From Hahella chejuensis KCTC 2396 (GTDB lineage: Bacteria; Pseudomonadota; Gammaproteobacteria; Pseudomonadales; Oleiphilaceae), in the NCBI RefSeq assembly GCF_000012985.1, contig NC_007645.1:930001-994000 (forward strand): DNA of 64,000 bases, read 5' to 3'. How positions within the stretch are numbered: the stretch's first letter is position 1; every line of letters starts with the position of its first letter. Both the position numbers and the translations under genes were made by a program. The notes under the pieces are model-generated. The model did no database searches. It had not been told where the DNA came from and worked only from the letters and a program-made list of their open reading frames with translations. Of this stretch, positions 38,662 to 48,166 are shown in pieces.

Positions 38662-39783
38662 ATGATTGTCGGTGTACCAAAAGAAGTAAAAAACCACGAA
38701 TACCGTGTCGGATTGACTCCCGCCGCTGTCCAGGAGCTGATTCGCAATGGACACAAAGTGGTGGTGCAAAAGGATGCCGGCGCAGCTATCGACTTCACTG
38801 ACGACCAGTATGTCGCGGCTGGCGCGGAAATCGCCGCTACCGCTGAGCAAGTGTTCGAAGTCGCCGATATGATCGTCAAGGTGAAAGAACCTCAAGCTCA
38901 AGAGCGCGCTATGCTGCGTCCTGGGCAAACCCTGTTTACTTATCTGCACCTGGCTCCAGACGTTCCCCAGACTCAGGATCTGCTGAACAGCGGCGCTACC
39001 TGTATCGCTTACGAAACTGTTACTGACGCGCAAGGTCGCCTGCCGTTGTTGTCCCCCATGTCAGAGGTCGCTGGACGCATGAGCATCCAGGCGGCTGCGC
39101 GCTGCCTGGAAAAATCCCAGGCGGGTCGTGGCCTGCTGCTGGGCGGCGTTCCTGGTGTAGAGGCAGCGCTGGTTGTGGTTCTTGGCGGCGGCGTGGTTGG
39201 CTTCAACGCCACTCAGATGGCTGTCGGCATGGGCGCGCGCGTTGTGGTTATGGACAAGTCCGTAGACGTACTGAGACGCTTCGACGCCACTTTCGGCAAC
39301 AGCGTACAAACCGTATTCTCCACTGCGCAGGCGGTTGAAGAGTGGGTGACTCAGGCTGACGTGGTGATCGGCGGCGTTCTGATTCCTGGCGCGGCGGCTC
39401 CAAAACTGGTTTCTCGCGAAATGGTCAGAAAGATGAAGCGCGGCGCAACGGTTGTCGACGTGGCGATCGACCAGGGCGGATGCTTCGAGACTTCACATGC
39501 GACCACTCATGCGGAACCAACATTCATCGTTGACGACGTGGTTCACTACTGCGTAGCCAACATGCCTGGCGCTGTAGCGCGTACCTCTACTCTGGCGCTG
39601 ACCAACGCAACACTGCCATTCGTTCTGCAACTGGCCAACAAAGGCGCGAAGCAGGCTCTGGAAGACAACGCCTTCCTGCTGCAAGGTCTGAACGTAGTGA
39701 AAGGCAAGCTGACCTGTCCTTCCGTCGGTGTGGCTCAGGACATCGAATCCCTGACTCCGGAAGAAGGCTTGGCGTTGCTGTAA
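38662..39783 (+). CDS. ald: Alanine dehydrogenase
   Basis: 373 residues. MIVGVPKEVKNHEYRVGLTP is the family start, with substrate-binding Arg and Lys residues. FTYLHLAPD carries the catalytic His, and the dinucleotide site is VVLGGGVVGFNATQMAVGMGA. It reversibly deaminates L-alanine to pyruvate and ammonium using NAD. Control by the divergent Lrp is likely. Confidence 0.96.
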   Translation: MIVGVPKEVKNHEYRVGLTPAAVQELIRNGHKVVVQKDAGAAIDFTDDQYVAAGAEIAATAEQVFEVADMIVKVKEPQAQERAMLRPGQTLFTYLHLAPDVPQTQDLLNSGATCIAYETVTDAQGRLPLLSPMSEVAGRMSIQAAARCLEKSQAGRGLLLGGVPGVEAALVVVLGGGVVGFNATQMAVGMGARVVVMDKSVDVLRRFDATFGNSVQTVFSTAQAVEEWVTQADVVIGGVLIPGAAAPKLVSREMVRKMKRGATVVDVAIDQGGCFETSHATTHAEPTFIVDDVVHYCVANMPGAVARTSTLALTNATLPFVLQLANKGAKQALEDNAFLLQGLNVVKGKLTCPSVGVAQDIESLTPEEGLALL

Positions 39784-39884
39784 CAGGCGACATTGTTCTA
39801 ACGGGTAAAACCGTTAAACCTCCGCACAAGCGCTTCGGCGCTTATGCTCTCTAGTGCATTGGAGAATGGATTCTCGTCTTCCTT

Positions 39885-39912
39885 GCGGTCCTGAGTGGCC
39901 GCTTTTGTTTTT
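39885..39912 (+). terminator. Rho-independent terminator after ald
   Basis: GCGGTC and GGCCGC form a stem with one G-U pair, followed by TTTTGTTTTT. The 3' arm GGCCGC could also pair with GCGGCC at 39913-39918. Two small hairpins (39800-39815, and 39828-39843 with a TTCG loop) precede it. Confidence 0.7.
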
Positions 39913-39983
39913 GCGGCCTCCACAAAACAGCGCAGAGGCGGGAAACGTCCTTGTACGGTGCGTTTCCTGCTCGGCGGGACGCC

Positions 39984-40094
39984 TTAGTTGGCGTAATACA
40001 TCCACTCAAAATACTCTCTCATTTCCTGCATGACCGTGACCTCATAGGGGTGGGTTAATGCAAACAACAGGCTTTCGTTGGTTTCGGGTTTCAT
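39984..40094 (-). CDS. 36-residue small protein behind a sigma-54-type promoter
   Basis: The ATG (40092-40094) is preceded by AAGAAGGATTTAAGCT, a strong ribosome-binding site at good spacing, and the frame runs 36 codons to TAA. The product is acidic and begins MKPETNESLLFALTHPYEV and ends with an aromatic-rich FEWMYYAN. I do not recognise it. A sigma-54-type promoter lies about 100 bases upstream on the same strand. No other gene on this strand follows for several kilobases, so it appears to be a stand-alone small-protein gene. Confidence 0.6.
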   Translation of the reverse strand: MKPETNESLLFALTHPYEVTVMQEMREYFEWMYYAN

Positions 40095-40194
40095 AGCTTA
40101 AATCCTTCTTCTCAGTGGTTTAATTGAGACAATCCGTCTTCGTTGAGTTGTGAGTCTATCGTTGGGGTTGGGACACCTCTTTCACTACAGTTTC

Positions 40195-40211
40195 AGCATA
40201 AGCCGTGCCAG
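40195..40211 (-). promoter_or_regulatory. Sigma-54-type (-24/-12) promoter
   Basis: Reading on the minus strand: CTGGCACGGCTTATGCT, matching YTGGCACG-N4-TTGCW except one base. GG (-24) and GC (-12) are separated by exactly ten bases. Transcription would begin near 40185 and run toward the 36-residue ORF, leaving a leader of about 90 bases. The rest of 40095-40398 holds nothing else I can support. Confidence 0.6.
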
Positions 40212-40398
40212 CGGATTTCAACTTCCGGGCAATTCACTGAAAGCAAAAGAAAAAGCGTTAATCTTTGGATAGCTTCCATGTAATCGAGGACGTTCTTCCT
40301 TCATGTCGTCGCCCCGCATGCTTGCTGCAGGCTCCAAGATGGGGCGGTTATCCTGGAGTCTGGTCTATTTATGTGCGCTTGTGCAGACAAGTGTCGCG

Positions 40399-41172
40399 TC
40401 AGTCAATCCTTGCAGCCGGCTCCATCAGCATTTGTAATCGCTCTGCGCGCATCACCAAAGCCGGGCTTTTTTCATCAAGGCCTAAACGGGTCAGATGCTC
40501 CGTCATCGGATGATCGGTCTCGCCTACGGTAAGCCTGACGGTTCCGGCTGGGTAGAGTTTTCCAAACCCCTTTAGGCGTACTTTGGTTTTCGTAAGATGG
40601 CGCTCCACCTGGGTGTAAATCAGGAGATTGACGGGAATTACTGGAATGCCGGGCAGCGTCTCGCCGGTCAGAGTGAAAAGCGTTTCGCCGTCAGAGCGGA
40701 CCTGCGCGTGTATTTGTCTGCGTTGGCTGGCGAGAGTGATCTCCGCCGGAAAGCGCGGTAATCCCCATAACTCTCTACCTGTCGAGAGCGCGCTCTCTGA
40801 AGTGACCGGGAGGTCCAACGGAAAAAAGCCGATGCGGCGTTGATTGATCGGTAAATACAAATCCAGCACATTGCTAAGAGGCAGGCTTTCACCTTCTGGC
40901 AGCACGGGAATGACCAGTCCGGCTTCTTTATGCGCGCCGATGGCGCAACGCTTGTGCTCGTAGATGCTGACCACAACTAAAGTGTGGGAACCCAGCGCAA
41001 AAGCCGGTTTGAGCCCGCTGCCTTTTAGCAGGGATGTCGCCGCCTCCACGGAAACGGGAAAAAATGCATTAATGCAAGCGCTGTCGCGGTAATTGATCGA
41101 CGCGGAGAGTGCGCTTTTGTCTGTGCTTGGCATGGGAGTTGGAGTGGTTAATCCTAATTTGACTCCGGTCAT
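40399..41172 (-). CDS. Acetoacetate decarboxylase-like protein lacking the catalytic lysine
   Basis: 257 residues, GGAGAC before the ATG. The fold signature is the GRELWGLPRFPAEI stretch followed by paired beta-strands, as in the ADC superfamily. In true acetoacetate decarboxylases this loop carries a Lys pair (PKK) that forms the Schiff base; here the positions read P-R-F, so decarboxylase activity by that mechanism is unlikely. It may be a related hydratase/aldolase-like or binding protein. No operon partner. Confidence 0.7.
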   Translation of the reverse strand: MTGVKLGLTTPTPMPSTDKSALSASINYRDSACINAFFPVSVEAATSLLKGSGLKPAFALGSHTLVVVSIYEHKRCAIGAHKEAGLVIPVLPEGESLPLSNVLDLYLPINQRRIGFFPLDLPVTSESALSTGRELWGLPRFPAEITLASQRRQIHAQVRSDGETLFTLTGETLPGIPVIPVNLLIYTQVERHLTKTKVRLKGFGKLYPAGTVRLTVGETDHPMTEHLTRLGLDEKSPALVMRAERLQMLMEPAARID

Positions 41173-41468
41173 CGGGATGTCTCCGCAGATGGCGTGGGTT
41201 GAGGCGGCGGCTCCTGGCCGGGTGATTTACACAGATTAACACGAACTTTCCCACTGGGTTTGATGTGAGTCAGTTCGCGCAGCCGGCATGCTTCATAGGC
41301 CGCCGACATCCTTCCTGCTCCGCATGTGTGGACGTGAATTATCCCGGCGACGAGCAGTTCTCACGCCGGTTGCGCCCGCATATGAATATTAACAAAGAAA
41401 TTATTGCAAGCATGCGTCGCCAAGTACATTATGCAGCCGATTCCCTGTTGTTTAATGAGAGCGCGGCT

Positions 41469-42206
41469 GTGACATACTGTTTGGCGATATCCGTTGATGC
41501 CGGGTTGGTGTTTGCATCTGACTCCCGTACCAATGCAGGGGTTGATAACGTCAACACCTATCCCAAAATGTATTCGTTCAATGTGCCGGAAAAGGCTTTT
41601 GTCACGGTGCTGACCTCCGGTAATCTGGCGACGACGCAGGCGGTGGTGAGGCGGATTTCACGCGACTTAGAGGACCCCTCAGGAGAGGGAGGGCTGGCCG
41701 CCTGCAATGATATGAGCGACGCGGCTCGCTACATCGGCGCGTTGAGCGTTGAATTGAAAAATTATTACGAAAAGGATCTGAAGCAGGGCGCCAATTTTGA
41801 CTGCACCCTGATTGTGGGTGGCCAGTATAAGGATGGCCCCCATGAAATATTCATGGTCTATCCTGAAGGAAACTATATCCAAAGTTCGCCCTATGCGCCG
41901 TACCTGCAGATAGGGGAAACCAAATACGGCAAGCCTATTCTGGACCGGGTGATCCGCAGTAATTCCAGTCTTGAAGCGGCGGCCCGGTGCGCGCTGGTTT
42001 CCATGGACTCCACCATGCGCAGTAATTTATCCGTGGCGCCGCCGTTTGATCTTCTGGTGTATGAAACCGGCAAGCTGGAGCCGGCGCATGTCATGCATCT
42101 GAAGCTGAATTCGCCTTATTATGCGACTTTGCGCAAGCAATGGAGCGAAGGACTTAAGGCGCTGTTTAATGAATTACCGCTTTTCGAGTGGGAGAAAAAT
42201 AAATAA
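41469..42206 (+). CDS. Anbu-type proteasome-related peptidase
   Basis: The reading frame is open from 41265, but the Anbu N-terminus matches the GTG at 41469: Met then T-Y-C-L-A-I, giving 245 residues, the family length. After Met removal Thr1 would be the nucleophile, with D17 (ASDSRTN) and K32 as partners. GLVFASDSRTNAGVDNVNTY and TLIVGGQY are Anbu signatures. Anbu is an ancestral proteasome/HslV relative with slow or unproven peptidase activity, typically encoded with Alpha-E, ATP-grasp and transglutaminase-like genes, exactly as here. The 296 bases before it (41173-41468) hold no gene I can support apart from this open frame. Confidence 0.88.
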   Translation: MTYCLAISVDAGLVFASDSRTNAGVDNVNTYPKMYSFNVPEKAFVTVLTSGNLATTQAVVRRISRDLEDPSGEGGLAACNDMSDAARYIGALSVELKNYYEKDLKQGANFDCTLIVGGQYKDGPHEIFMVYPEGNYIQSSPYAPYLQIGETKYGKPILDRVIRSNSSLEAAARCALVSMDSTMRSNLSVAPPFDLLVYETGKLEPAHVMHLKLNSPYYATLRKQWSEGLKALFNELPLFEWEKNK

Positions 42207-42381
42207 GCGCCAAGGCGCGGTAGTTGCATAAAAGCGCTGCGATATGATGAATTAACGTATTCTTTGACTGGGCGTTCGCCTCCTGTCCTTGTGGCGGAAC
42301 AAAGGAGTGAGCGAGAGTCAGCCAGGGATACGTCATAACAATGCAGGCGCTTACCGACGATGACTAAGCAAGGGGGTTGCT

Positions 42382-45300
42382 ATGAGTATTCTGGTAGGGA
42401 TCAGGCATCGAACGACATACACCTATGACCGACTGGTCAGTCTGTCTCCACACACTGTTCGACTTCGTCCCGCTCCGCACTGCCGCACGCCGATTATCAG
42501 TTACAGTCTCAACATTCATCCCAAACCGCACTTCATTAACTGGTTGCAGGACCCTTTCTCCAACTATGTCGCGAGGCTGGTGTTCCCAGAGAAGACTTCA
42601 AAGCTGGACGTGGATGTTGATCTGGTGGCGGACTTAACCGCCTACAACCCTTTCGACTTTTTCGTTGAGAGCTTCGCGGAATATTATCCTTTCCAATATC
42701 CTGACAAACTGAAAGCCCAATTGGAGCCGTTTCTCGTTACGCAAGAATGGGGCCCCCGCTTTGAATCTTATCTAAAGGCGTTGCCCCGGAAGAAAAAGCT
42801 GATCAATGACTTTCTGGTCGAGCTGAATCAAAAGCTGTGCAAAGACGTCCAATATAACATCCGCATGGAGCCGGGCGTGCAAACGCCGGAGCAGACCCTG
42901 GAGATAGAGCGGGGTTCCTGTCGAGACACCGCCTGGCTGATGATCCAGTTGTCACGCCGGTTGGGGCTGGCGGCGCGATTTGTATCCGGCTATCTAGTGC
43001 AATTGACGTCGGATCAGAAATCTCTGGATGGCCCCAGCGGACCAGAGAATGACTTTACTGACTTACACGCATGGTGCGAAGTTTTTATTCCCGGCGCGGG
43101 CTGGCTGGGGCTGGACCCGACTTCCGGCCTGTTCGCGGCGGAAGGGCATATTCCGCTTACCTGCACCCCCAACCCGGAAGAAGCGGCGCCTATTCTTGGT
43201 TCTGTAGATGAAGCGGAAGTCGAATTCAGCTTTTTCAACCAAGTGACCCGTATAAAAGAAGACCCACGGGTTACCCGGCCCTTTACTGAACGGGAATGGG
43301 AAGACATTGACGCCCTGGGCCAATATATCGATGAGACGCTGACCCGCAATGACGTGCGTCTGACGATGGGCGGGGAGCCGACATTTGTGTCGATCGATGA
43401 TATGCAATCGGCGCAATGGAACACAGACGCCGACGGGCCTGAGAAACGCCGCTTGGCTTTTGATTTATCCCTGCGACTTAAAAAGCAGTATGCGGAAAAC
43501 GGCTTCATGCATTACGGCCAGGGCAAATGGTATCCAGGTGAGCCGCTGCCGCGCTGGCAGTACGCCTTGTATTGGCGCAAAGACGGCGAGCCGTTATGGC
43601 GGGGGCCGCAAGATGCGTTGATGCATGACGCCAGGCCCGATGATGCGCGTGCGCTTATGGCCGCTTTCTGTCAGGAAATAGGCCTGTCCGACAGTGCGGT
43701 GCAGCCCTGTTACGAAGATCCTTTCTATTACATGTGGCGTCATGGACAGCTGCCGGCGGGCGATGACCTGCATGGAGATCATGAGGAGCTGGCGCGCCGC
43801 ACTTTGGCGCAGGTCATGCAGATGGGGCTGAATCAGGCGGTGGGCTACTGTCTGCCGATTGGCCTGAATCAGGTGACAGGCGTTTGGCGCACCTGTCTCT
43901 GGCGTTTTTTACAGGGGGCGCTGTATCTGAGCCCCGGCAATTCGCCTCTTGGTTTCAGACTGCCCCTGGCGAGCCTTTCTTCCCATGAACTCAGCGATGA
44001 GTACGAAGTGTATGAACGAGATCCGTTCGCCCCGCTGCCACAGGAGCTAAAACCTCTTTCTAAAGCCGAGAGTCGCCCTCTGGCGGAAATGGCGATTCAT
44101 ACGGCGATGTGCGCGGAAGTGCGCGAGGGCTATCTGCATGCCTTTATGCCTCCGGTCAGTACGCTGGAGGAATATGTCGCGCTGTTGGATGCCTTGTCCC
44201 GGGCGGCGACCCGGATCAAGCGCCCGGTGCGCATCGAGGGCTATCCTCCGCCTCATGACGTCAGACTGGTGAAAATGGTGGTGGCGCCGGACCCAGGGGT
44301 GATTGAAGTGAATATTCAACCCGCCTCCAGTTGGAATGAGCTTAAGCAGATCACAGAAACGCTGTACCACGAAGCGCGCCTGAGCCGGCTGGGAACGGAA
44401 AAGTTCATGTTGGACGGCCGGCACAGCGGTACTGGCGGCGGCAATCATGTCACCCTGGGAGGCCCCACAGCGGCGGACAGCCCGCTATTACGACGCCCGG
44501 ATCTGCTGCGCAGTCTGATTACGTTCTGGCAGCATCATCCCAGTCTGTCTTACCTGTTCAGCGGCATGTTCATTGGTCCCACCAGTCAGGCTCCGCGCCT
44601 GGATGAGGGGCGGGTGGAGCGGATATATGAAATGGAGATCGCTTTCTCTCATATGCCGGCGGGAGACGTGCCGCAACCCTGGTTGGTGGACAGGTTGTTG
44701 CGCCATTTACTGACTGACCTGACCGGCAACACCCATCGCAGCGAATTCTGCATTGATAAACTGTATTCCCCGGACAGCAGCACAGGTCGCCTTGGCATTC
44801 TTGAGTTTCGCTCTTTTGAAATGCCGCCTCATGCGCGTATGAGCCTGGCGCAAATGCTGTTGCTGCGGGCCTGTGTGGCTCTGTTTTGGGAGCGTCCCTA
44901 CAAGCATAAGTTGATTGAATGGGGGCACGGCTTGCATGACCGTTTTATGTTGCCTCACTTCCTGTGGCGGGATCTGACGGATGTGCTGCAGTTTCTGGCG
45001 GATAATGGCTACCCCTTTAAATCTCAATGGTATGAGTCTTTTCTGGAGTTTCGTTGTCCACGTATCGGAACCATGGAGCTGGAGGGCATTGAACTGGAGC
45101 TGCGACATGCGCTGGAGCCTTGGTTTGTGCTTGGTGAAGAAGCGGCGGCTGGCGGAACGGCGCGTTACGTGGACTCCAGTATGGAGCGACTGCAGGTCAA
45201 GCTCAGGTTGGCGACGCCCGAGCGCTATGTTTTAACCTGCAACGGACGCGTAGTCCCTATGTCCCCCGGCGGTGAAGAGGGCTGTTTTGTCGCGGGCGTG

Positions 45301-45660
45301 CGTTATCGGGCCTGGCAGCCGTGGTCTGCGTTGCACCCCACCATTGGCGTTCACTCGCCTCTGGTGTTTGATATTTTCGATACCTGGAATGGGCGCAGCC
45401 TGGGCGGATGCACTTACCACGTCATGCACCCGGGGGGCCGCAGTTATGAACATTTCCCGGTCAATGCGCTGGAAGCGGAAGCGCGTCGTATCAGCCGCTT
45501 TGAAGATATTGGCCACACTCATGGCCCTCTGATTGCGCCGCCGGTCGTCGATGGCGGCGGGCGTTTTTATCCTCGTCGCGAGCCTCGCGTCGGCGCTGCG
45601 CCGCCCCGGCCCAAGCCTAACGCCAGCTACCCCTTAACCTTGGATTTACGCTACGATTAA
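42382..45660 (+). CDS. Transglutaminase-like protein fused to DUF2126
   Basis: 1092 residues. Residues 4-90 form the bacterial transglutaminase N domain (HRTTYTYDRLVSLSPHTVRL). The papain-like core has the full triad C180 (ERGSCRDTAW), H229 (DLHAWCEV) and D245 (LDPTSG). From about 310 the chain is DUF2126, starting near TMGGEPTFVSID and including GTGGGNHVTLGG; this region has been placed in the COOH-NH2 ligase (glutamine-synthetase/GCS-like) class. So one protein may cut or transfer on amide bonds and also ligate. It is the first of five tightly packed genes downstream of Anbu. Confidence 0.88.
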   Translation: MSILVGIRHRTTYTYDRLVSLSPHTVRLRPAPHCRTPIISYSLNIHPKPHFINWLQDPFSNYVARLVFPEKTSKLDVDVDLVADLTAYNPFDFFVESFAEYYPFQYPDKLKAQLEPFLVTQEWGPRFESYLKALPRKKKLINDFLVELNQKLCKDVQYNIRMEPGVQTPEQTLEIERGSCRDTAWLMIQLSRRLGLAARFVSGYLVQLTSDQKSLDGPSGPENDFTDLHAWCEVFIPGAGWLGLDPTSGLFAAEGHIPLTCTPNPEEAAPILGSVDEAEVEFSFFNQVTRIKEDPRVTRPFTEREWEDIDALGQYIDETLTRNDVRLTMGGEPTFVSIDDMQSAQWNTDADGPEKRRLAFDLSLRLKKQYAENGFMHYGQGKWYPGEPLPRWQYALYWRKDGEPLWRGPQDALMHDARPDDARALMAAFCQEIGLSDSAVQPCYEDPFYYMWRHGQLPAGDDLHGDHEELARRTLAQVMQMGLNQAVGYCLPIGLNQVTGVWRTCLWRFLQGALYLSPGNSPLGFRLPLASLSSHELSDEYEVYERDPFAPLPQELKPLSKAESRPLAEMAIHTAMCAEVREGYLHAFMPPVSTLEEYVALLDALSRAATRIKRPVRIEGYPPPHDVRLVKMVVAPDPGVIEVNIQPASSWNELKQITETLYHEARLSRLGTEKFMLDGRHSGTGGGNHVTLGGPTAADSPLLRRPDLLRSLITFWQHHPSLSYLFSGMFIGPTSQAPRLDEGRVERIYEMEIAFSHMPAGDVPQPWLVDRLLRHLLTDLTGNTHRSEFCIDKLYSPDSSTGRLGILEFRSFEMPPHARMSLAQMLLLRACVALFWERPYKHKLIEWGHGLHDRFMLPHFLWRDLTDVLQFLADNGYPFKSQWYESFLEFRCPRIGTMELEGIELELRHALEPWFVLGEEAAAGGTARYVDSSMERLQVKLRLATPERYVLTCNGRVVPMSPGGEEGCFVAGVRYRAWQPWSALHPTIGVHSPLVFDIFDTWNGRSLGGCTYHVMHPGGRSYEHFPVNALEAEARRISRFEDIGHTHGPLIAPPVVDGGGRFYPRREPRVGAAPPRPKPNASYPLTLDLRYD

Positions 45661-45663
45661 GCT

Positions 45664-48159
45664 ATGTCAGAAAACATAGCGCCTTCTTCGCAGCCCAGTC
45701 TGGACCTGACTGGGCTGCCTTACTCCCCCCTCGCCACCGCATTCGATGAAATGCTGGGTTCCGGCGGCGAGGTGCGTCCTCATTGGCGCGCCTTTGCAGA
45801 CTATTTTTCCCGGGTGTCCCGGGACAATCTGGGACAATTACGCCGAGATGCGTTGCGTCGCTTAAAAGAGCAGGGCGTCAACTATCATGTTTACGACGAC
45901 CCGCAGGGCATGCGTCGAACCTGGCAGTTGGACCCGCTGCCGATGGTGATGTCCGAAGCGGACTGGAGCCCAATCGAAACCGGGCTGCAGCAGCGGGCGC
46001 ATCTGTTTTCGCGGGTGCTGGCGGACCTGCTGGGACCGCAAACCTGCCTGAAGCAAGGGGTGCTGCCGCCGGAGCTGGTGTTGCAGCATCCGGGTTTTTT
46101 ACGTTCGATGATGGGCTCCGCCGCGTTGCCGTTGAGCCTGTTCGCTGCGGACCTGGCCAGAGGCCCTGACGGGGCCTGGTGGGTGCTGGCGGATCGCACG
46201 CAGGGACCTTCCGGCGCCGGCTACGTTCTGGAAGCCAGAATGGTGACCAAGCGTGTATTGAGTCAAAACGCTGTGGACTACGCCATCGCTCCGTTGGCGC
46301 AGTTTTTCTATCACTTCAAGCGCCATGTGGCGGCGCTGGCCCCGGATCAGCAAAAAGAGCCCACTATCGTGCTGTTGTCGCCGGGGATCGGCAATGAAGT
46401 GTATTTCGAGCACGCTTACCTGGCGGCGCAGCTGGGCATCACGCTAGTACAGGGCGATGATCTGACGGTGCGTCAGGGGAAGGTCTATCTTAAAACAGTG
46501 GATGATCTGCAGCAGGTGGATGTGATTATCCGCCGAGTGGACGATGCCTTTTGCGACCCCCTGAACTTCCGCGCCGATTCCATGCTGGGCGTGCCGGGAC
46601 TGGCGCAGGCGCAGGCGCTTGGACGTGTGGGAATGGCGAATCCATTGGGCGGCGGCTTTCTGGAGTCGCCAGCGATGCTGCCGTTTCTCCCTGCATTGTC
46701 GAAGCACTTTCTGGCGGAGGAACTCAAGCTGCCCAACGTGGCCACCTGGTGGTGCGGGCAGGAGAAAGAACTCAAACACGTCCTGCAGAATCTGGACGAC
46801 CTGGTGATCAAAACGGTGGATCGCCACGCGTTGGTGCGTTTTGGACCCAAAATGAGCGCACGGGAGCGCGATGCACTAAAACGGCGCATCCAGGCGGAGC
46901 CTTGGCGCTATGTTGGGCAGGAATTGTTGAGCTTTTCCACCACGCCCACATTGGTCGGCTCGGAGATTCAACCGCGACATCTGGTGTTGCGAGGGTTCGC
47001 CGCAGGAGATGGTGAGCAATATGACGTTATGCCGGGCGGCTTGACCCGGGTCTCGCCGGATGCGCATACCTTTCTGGTGTCCAGTCAATCCGGCGGATGG
47101 AGTAAGGATACATGGCTGCTGAAAAGCTCTGGCTCCATGCGCGATGTGTTGCGGCTGAGCCCTACCAAACAACGACGCATCGCCTCGGCGGTGCTTACCA
47201 GCCGGGCGGCGGAAAATCTGTTCTGGCTGGCGCGCTATCTGGAGCGGACGGAGTCGCTGCTGCGCCATATTCGCGCTTATGTGCGACGCTTGGAAAATTA
47301 TATCGACTATGGTTTTGACACCGACAAAGCCGTGCTGGAAGGCATGTTGCCGGCAGTGGAGGCGTTCTGTTCTCTTGATCGCGAAGGTCTGCCTACCGTT
47401 GAGGATTTGAAACAGTATGTGCTGGACTCCTCCCGCATTGGCGGAGTCGCTTTCAATCTGCGCGGCGCTATCAACTCCGCTTACACCGTGCGGGACCTGT
47501 GGTCCGGCGACTGCTGGCGCGCGGTGGAGGAACTTGAGGAATTGCTGGAGTACAGCGAAAAGAACCGCAGCGTGCTGGCGTTGGACCAGTTTATCCAGCC
47601 ATTCCTTACTGCTCTGTTGGCGTTTTTAGGCGCGAGTCAGGAGAGTCTGGCGTTGAATCAGGGAGGACTATGGCTGCAACTGGGTCGTCGCTTGGAGCGG
47701 GCGCAGAACACGCTTTCCAGCACCCATAAAATCTGCGCGGAATTGAACGAAGACAACGAGGCGGGGCTACGGGAAATGCTGCTCGAAGCCCATGACTGCC
47801 TGAGTAGTCATCGTCGCCGTTATGGCACTGAGTTGCCTTTTTACACCCTATGGAAACATTTATTACTGGAGCCTACCAACCCGCGCTCGTTGGTCTATGC
47901 TGTCAGTGAGCTGGAGCCTTTGTTGAGCTATTTGAACCCAACGCCGCAACAAGGGCTGATCGGTCTCGAGAAAAACGTTCTGGCGATTCTTACGCCGCTG
48001 CGACTGGCGGATGCGGTGGAGTGGCGCGACCTCGAATTGACTCAGACAGAGTTGGCTCCCTTTTTGCAAAACCTGACACAACAACTAAATCAGTTCGGTC
48101 TGAATATTGAGCACCAATACTTCAAGCACGCCCAACCCCTCACCCGATTCATGCGCTGA
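45664..48159 (+). CDS. Circularly permuted ATP-grasp fused to Alpha-E
   Basis: 831 residues, three bases after the previous gene. Residues about 70-480 are the circularly permuted ATP-grasp (DUF404/DUF407) type, with GPSGAGYVLEAR, LSPGIGNEVYFEHAYLA and VIIRRVDDAFCDP. Residues about 505-820 are Alpha-E (DUF403), starting at SRAAENLFWLARYLERTE. The same two domains occur as separate proteins at 49047 and 50500, so this is a fused paralogous pair. Expected activity is ATP-dependent amide-bond formation on a peptide-like substrate. Confidence 0.88.
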   Translation: MSENIAPSSQPSLDLTGLPYSPLATAFDEMLGSGGEVRPHWRAFADYFSRVSRDNLGQLRRDALRRLKEQGVNYHVYDDPQGMRRTWQLDPLPMVMSEADWSPIETGLQQRAHLFSRVLADLLGPQTCLKQGVLPPELVLQHPGFLRSMMGSAALPLSLFAADLARGPDGAWWVLADRTQGPSGAGYVLEARMVTKRVLSQNAVDYAIAPLAQFFYHFKRHVAALAPDQQKEPTIVLLSPGIGNEVYFEHAYLAAQLGITLVQGDDLTVRQGKVYLKTVDDLQQVDVIIRRVDDAFCDPLNFRADSMLGVPGLAQAQALGRVGMANPLGGGFLESPAMLPFLPALSKHFLAEELKLPNVATWWCGQEKELKHVLQNLDDLVIKTVDRHALVRFGPKMSARERDALKRRIQAEPWRYVGQELLSFSTTPTLVGSEIQPRHLVLRGFAAGDGEQYDVMPGGLTRVSPDAHTFLVSSQSGGWSKDTWLLKSSGSMRDVLRLSPTKQRRIASAVLTSRAAENLFWLARYLERTESLLRHIRAYVRRLENYIDYGFDTDKAVLEGMLPAVEAFCSLDREGLPTVEDLKQYVLDSSRIGGVAFNLRGAINSAYTVRDLWSGDCWRAVEELEELLEYSEKNRSVLALDQFIQPFLTALLAFLGASQESLALNQGGLWLQLGRRLERAQNTLSSTHKICAELNEDNEAGLREMLLEAHDCLSSHRRRYGTELPFYTLWKHLLLEPTNPRSLVYAVSELEPLLSYLNPTPQQGLIGLEKNVLAILTPLRLADAVEWRDLELTQTELAPFLQNLTQQLNQFGLNIEHQYFKHAQPLTRFMR

Positions 48160-48166
48160 CGGCGTA

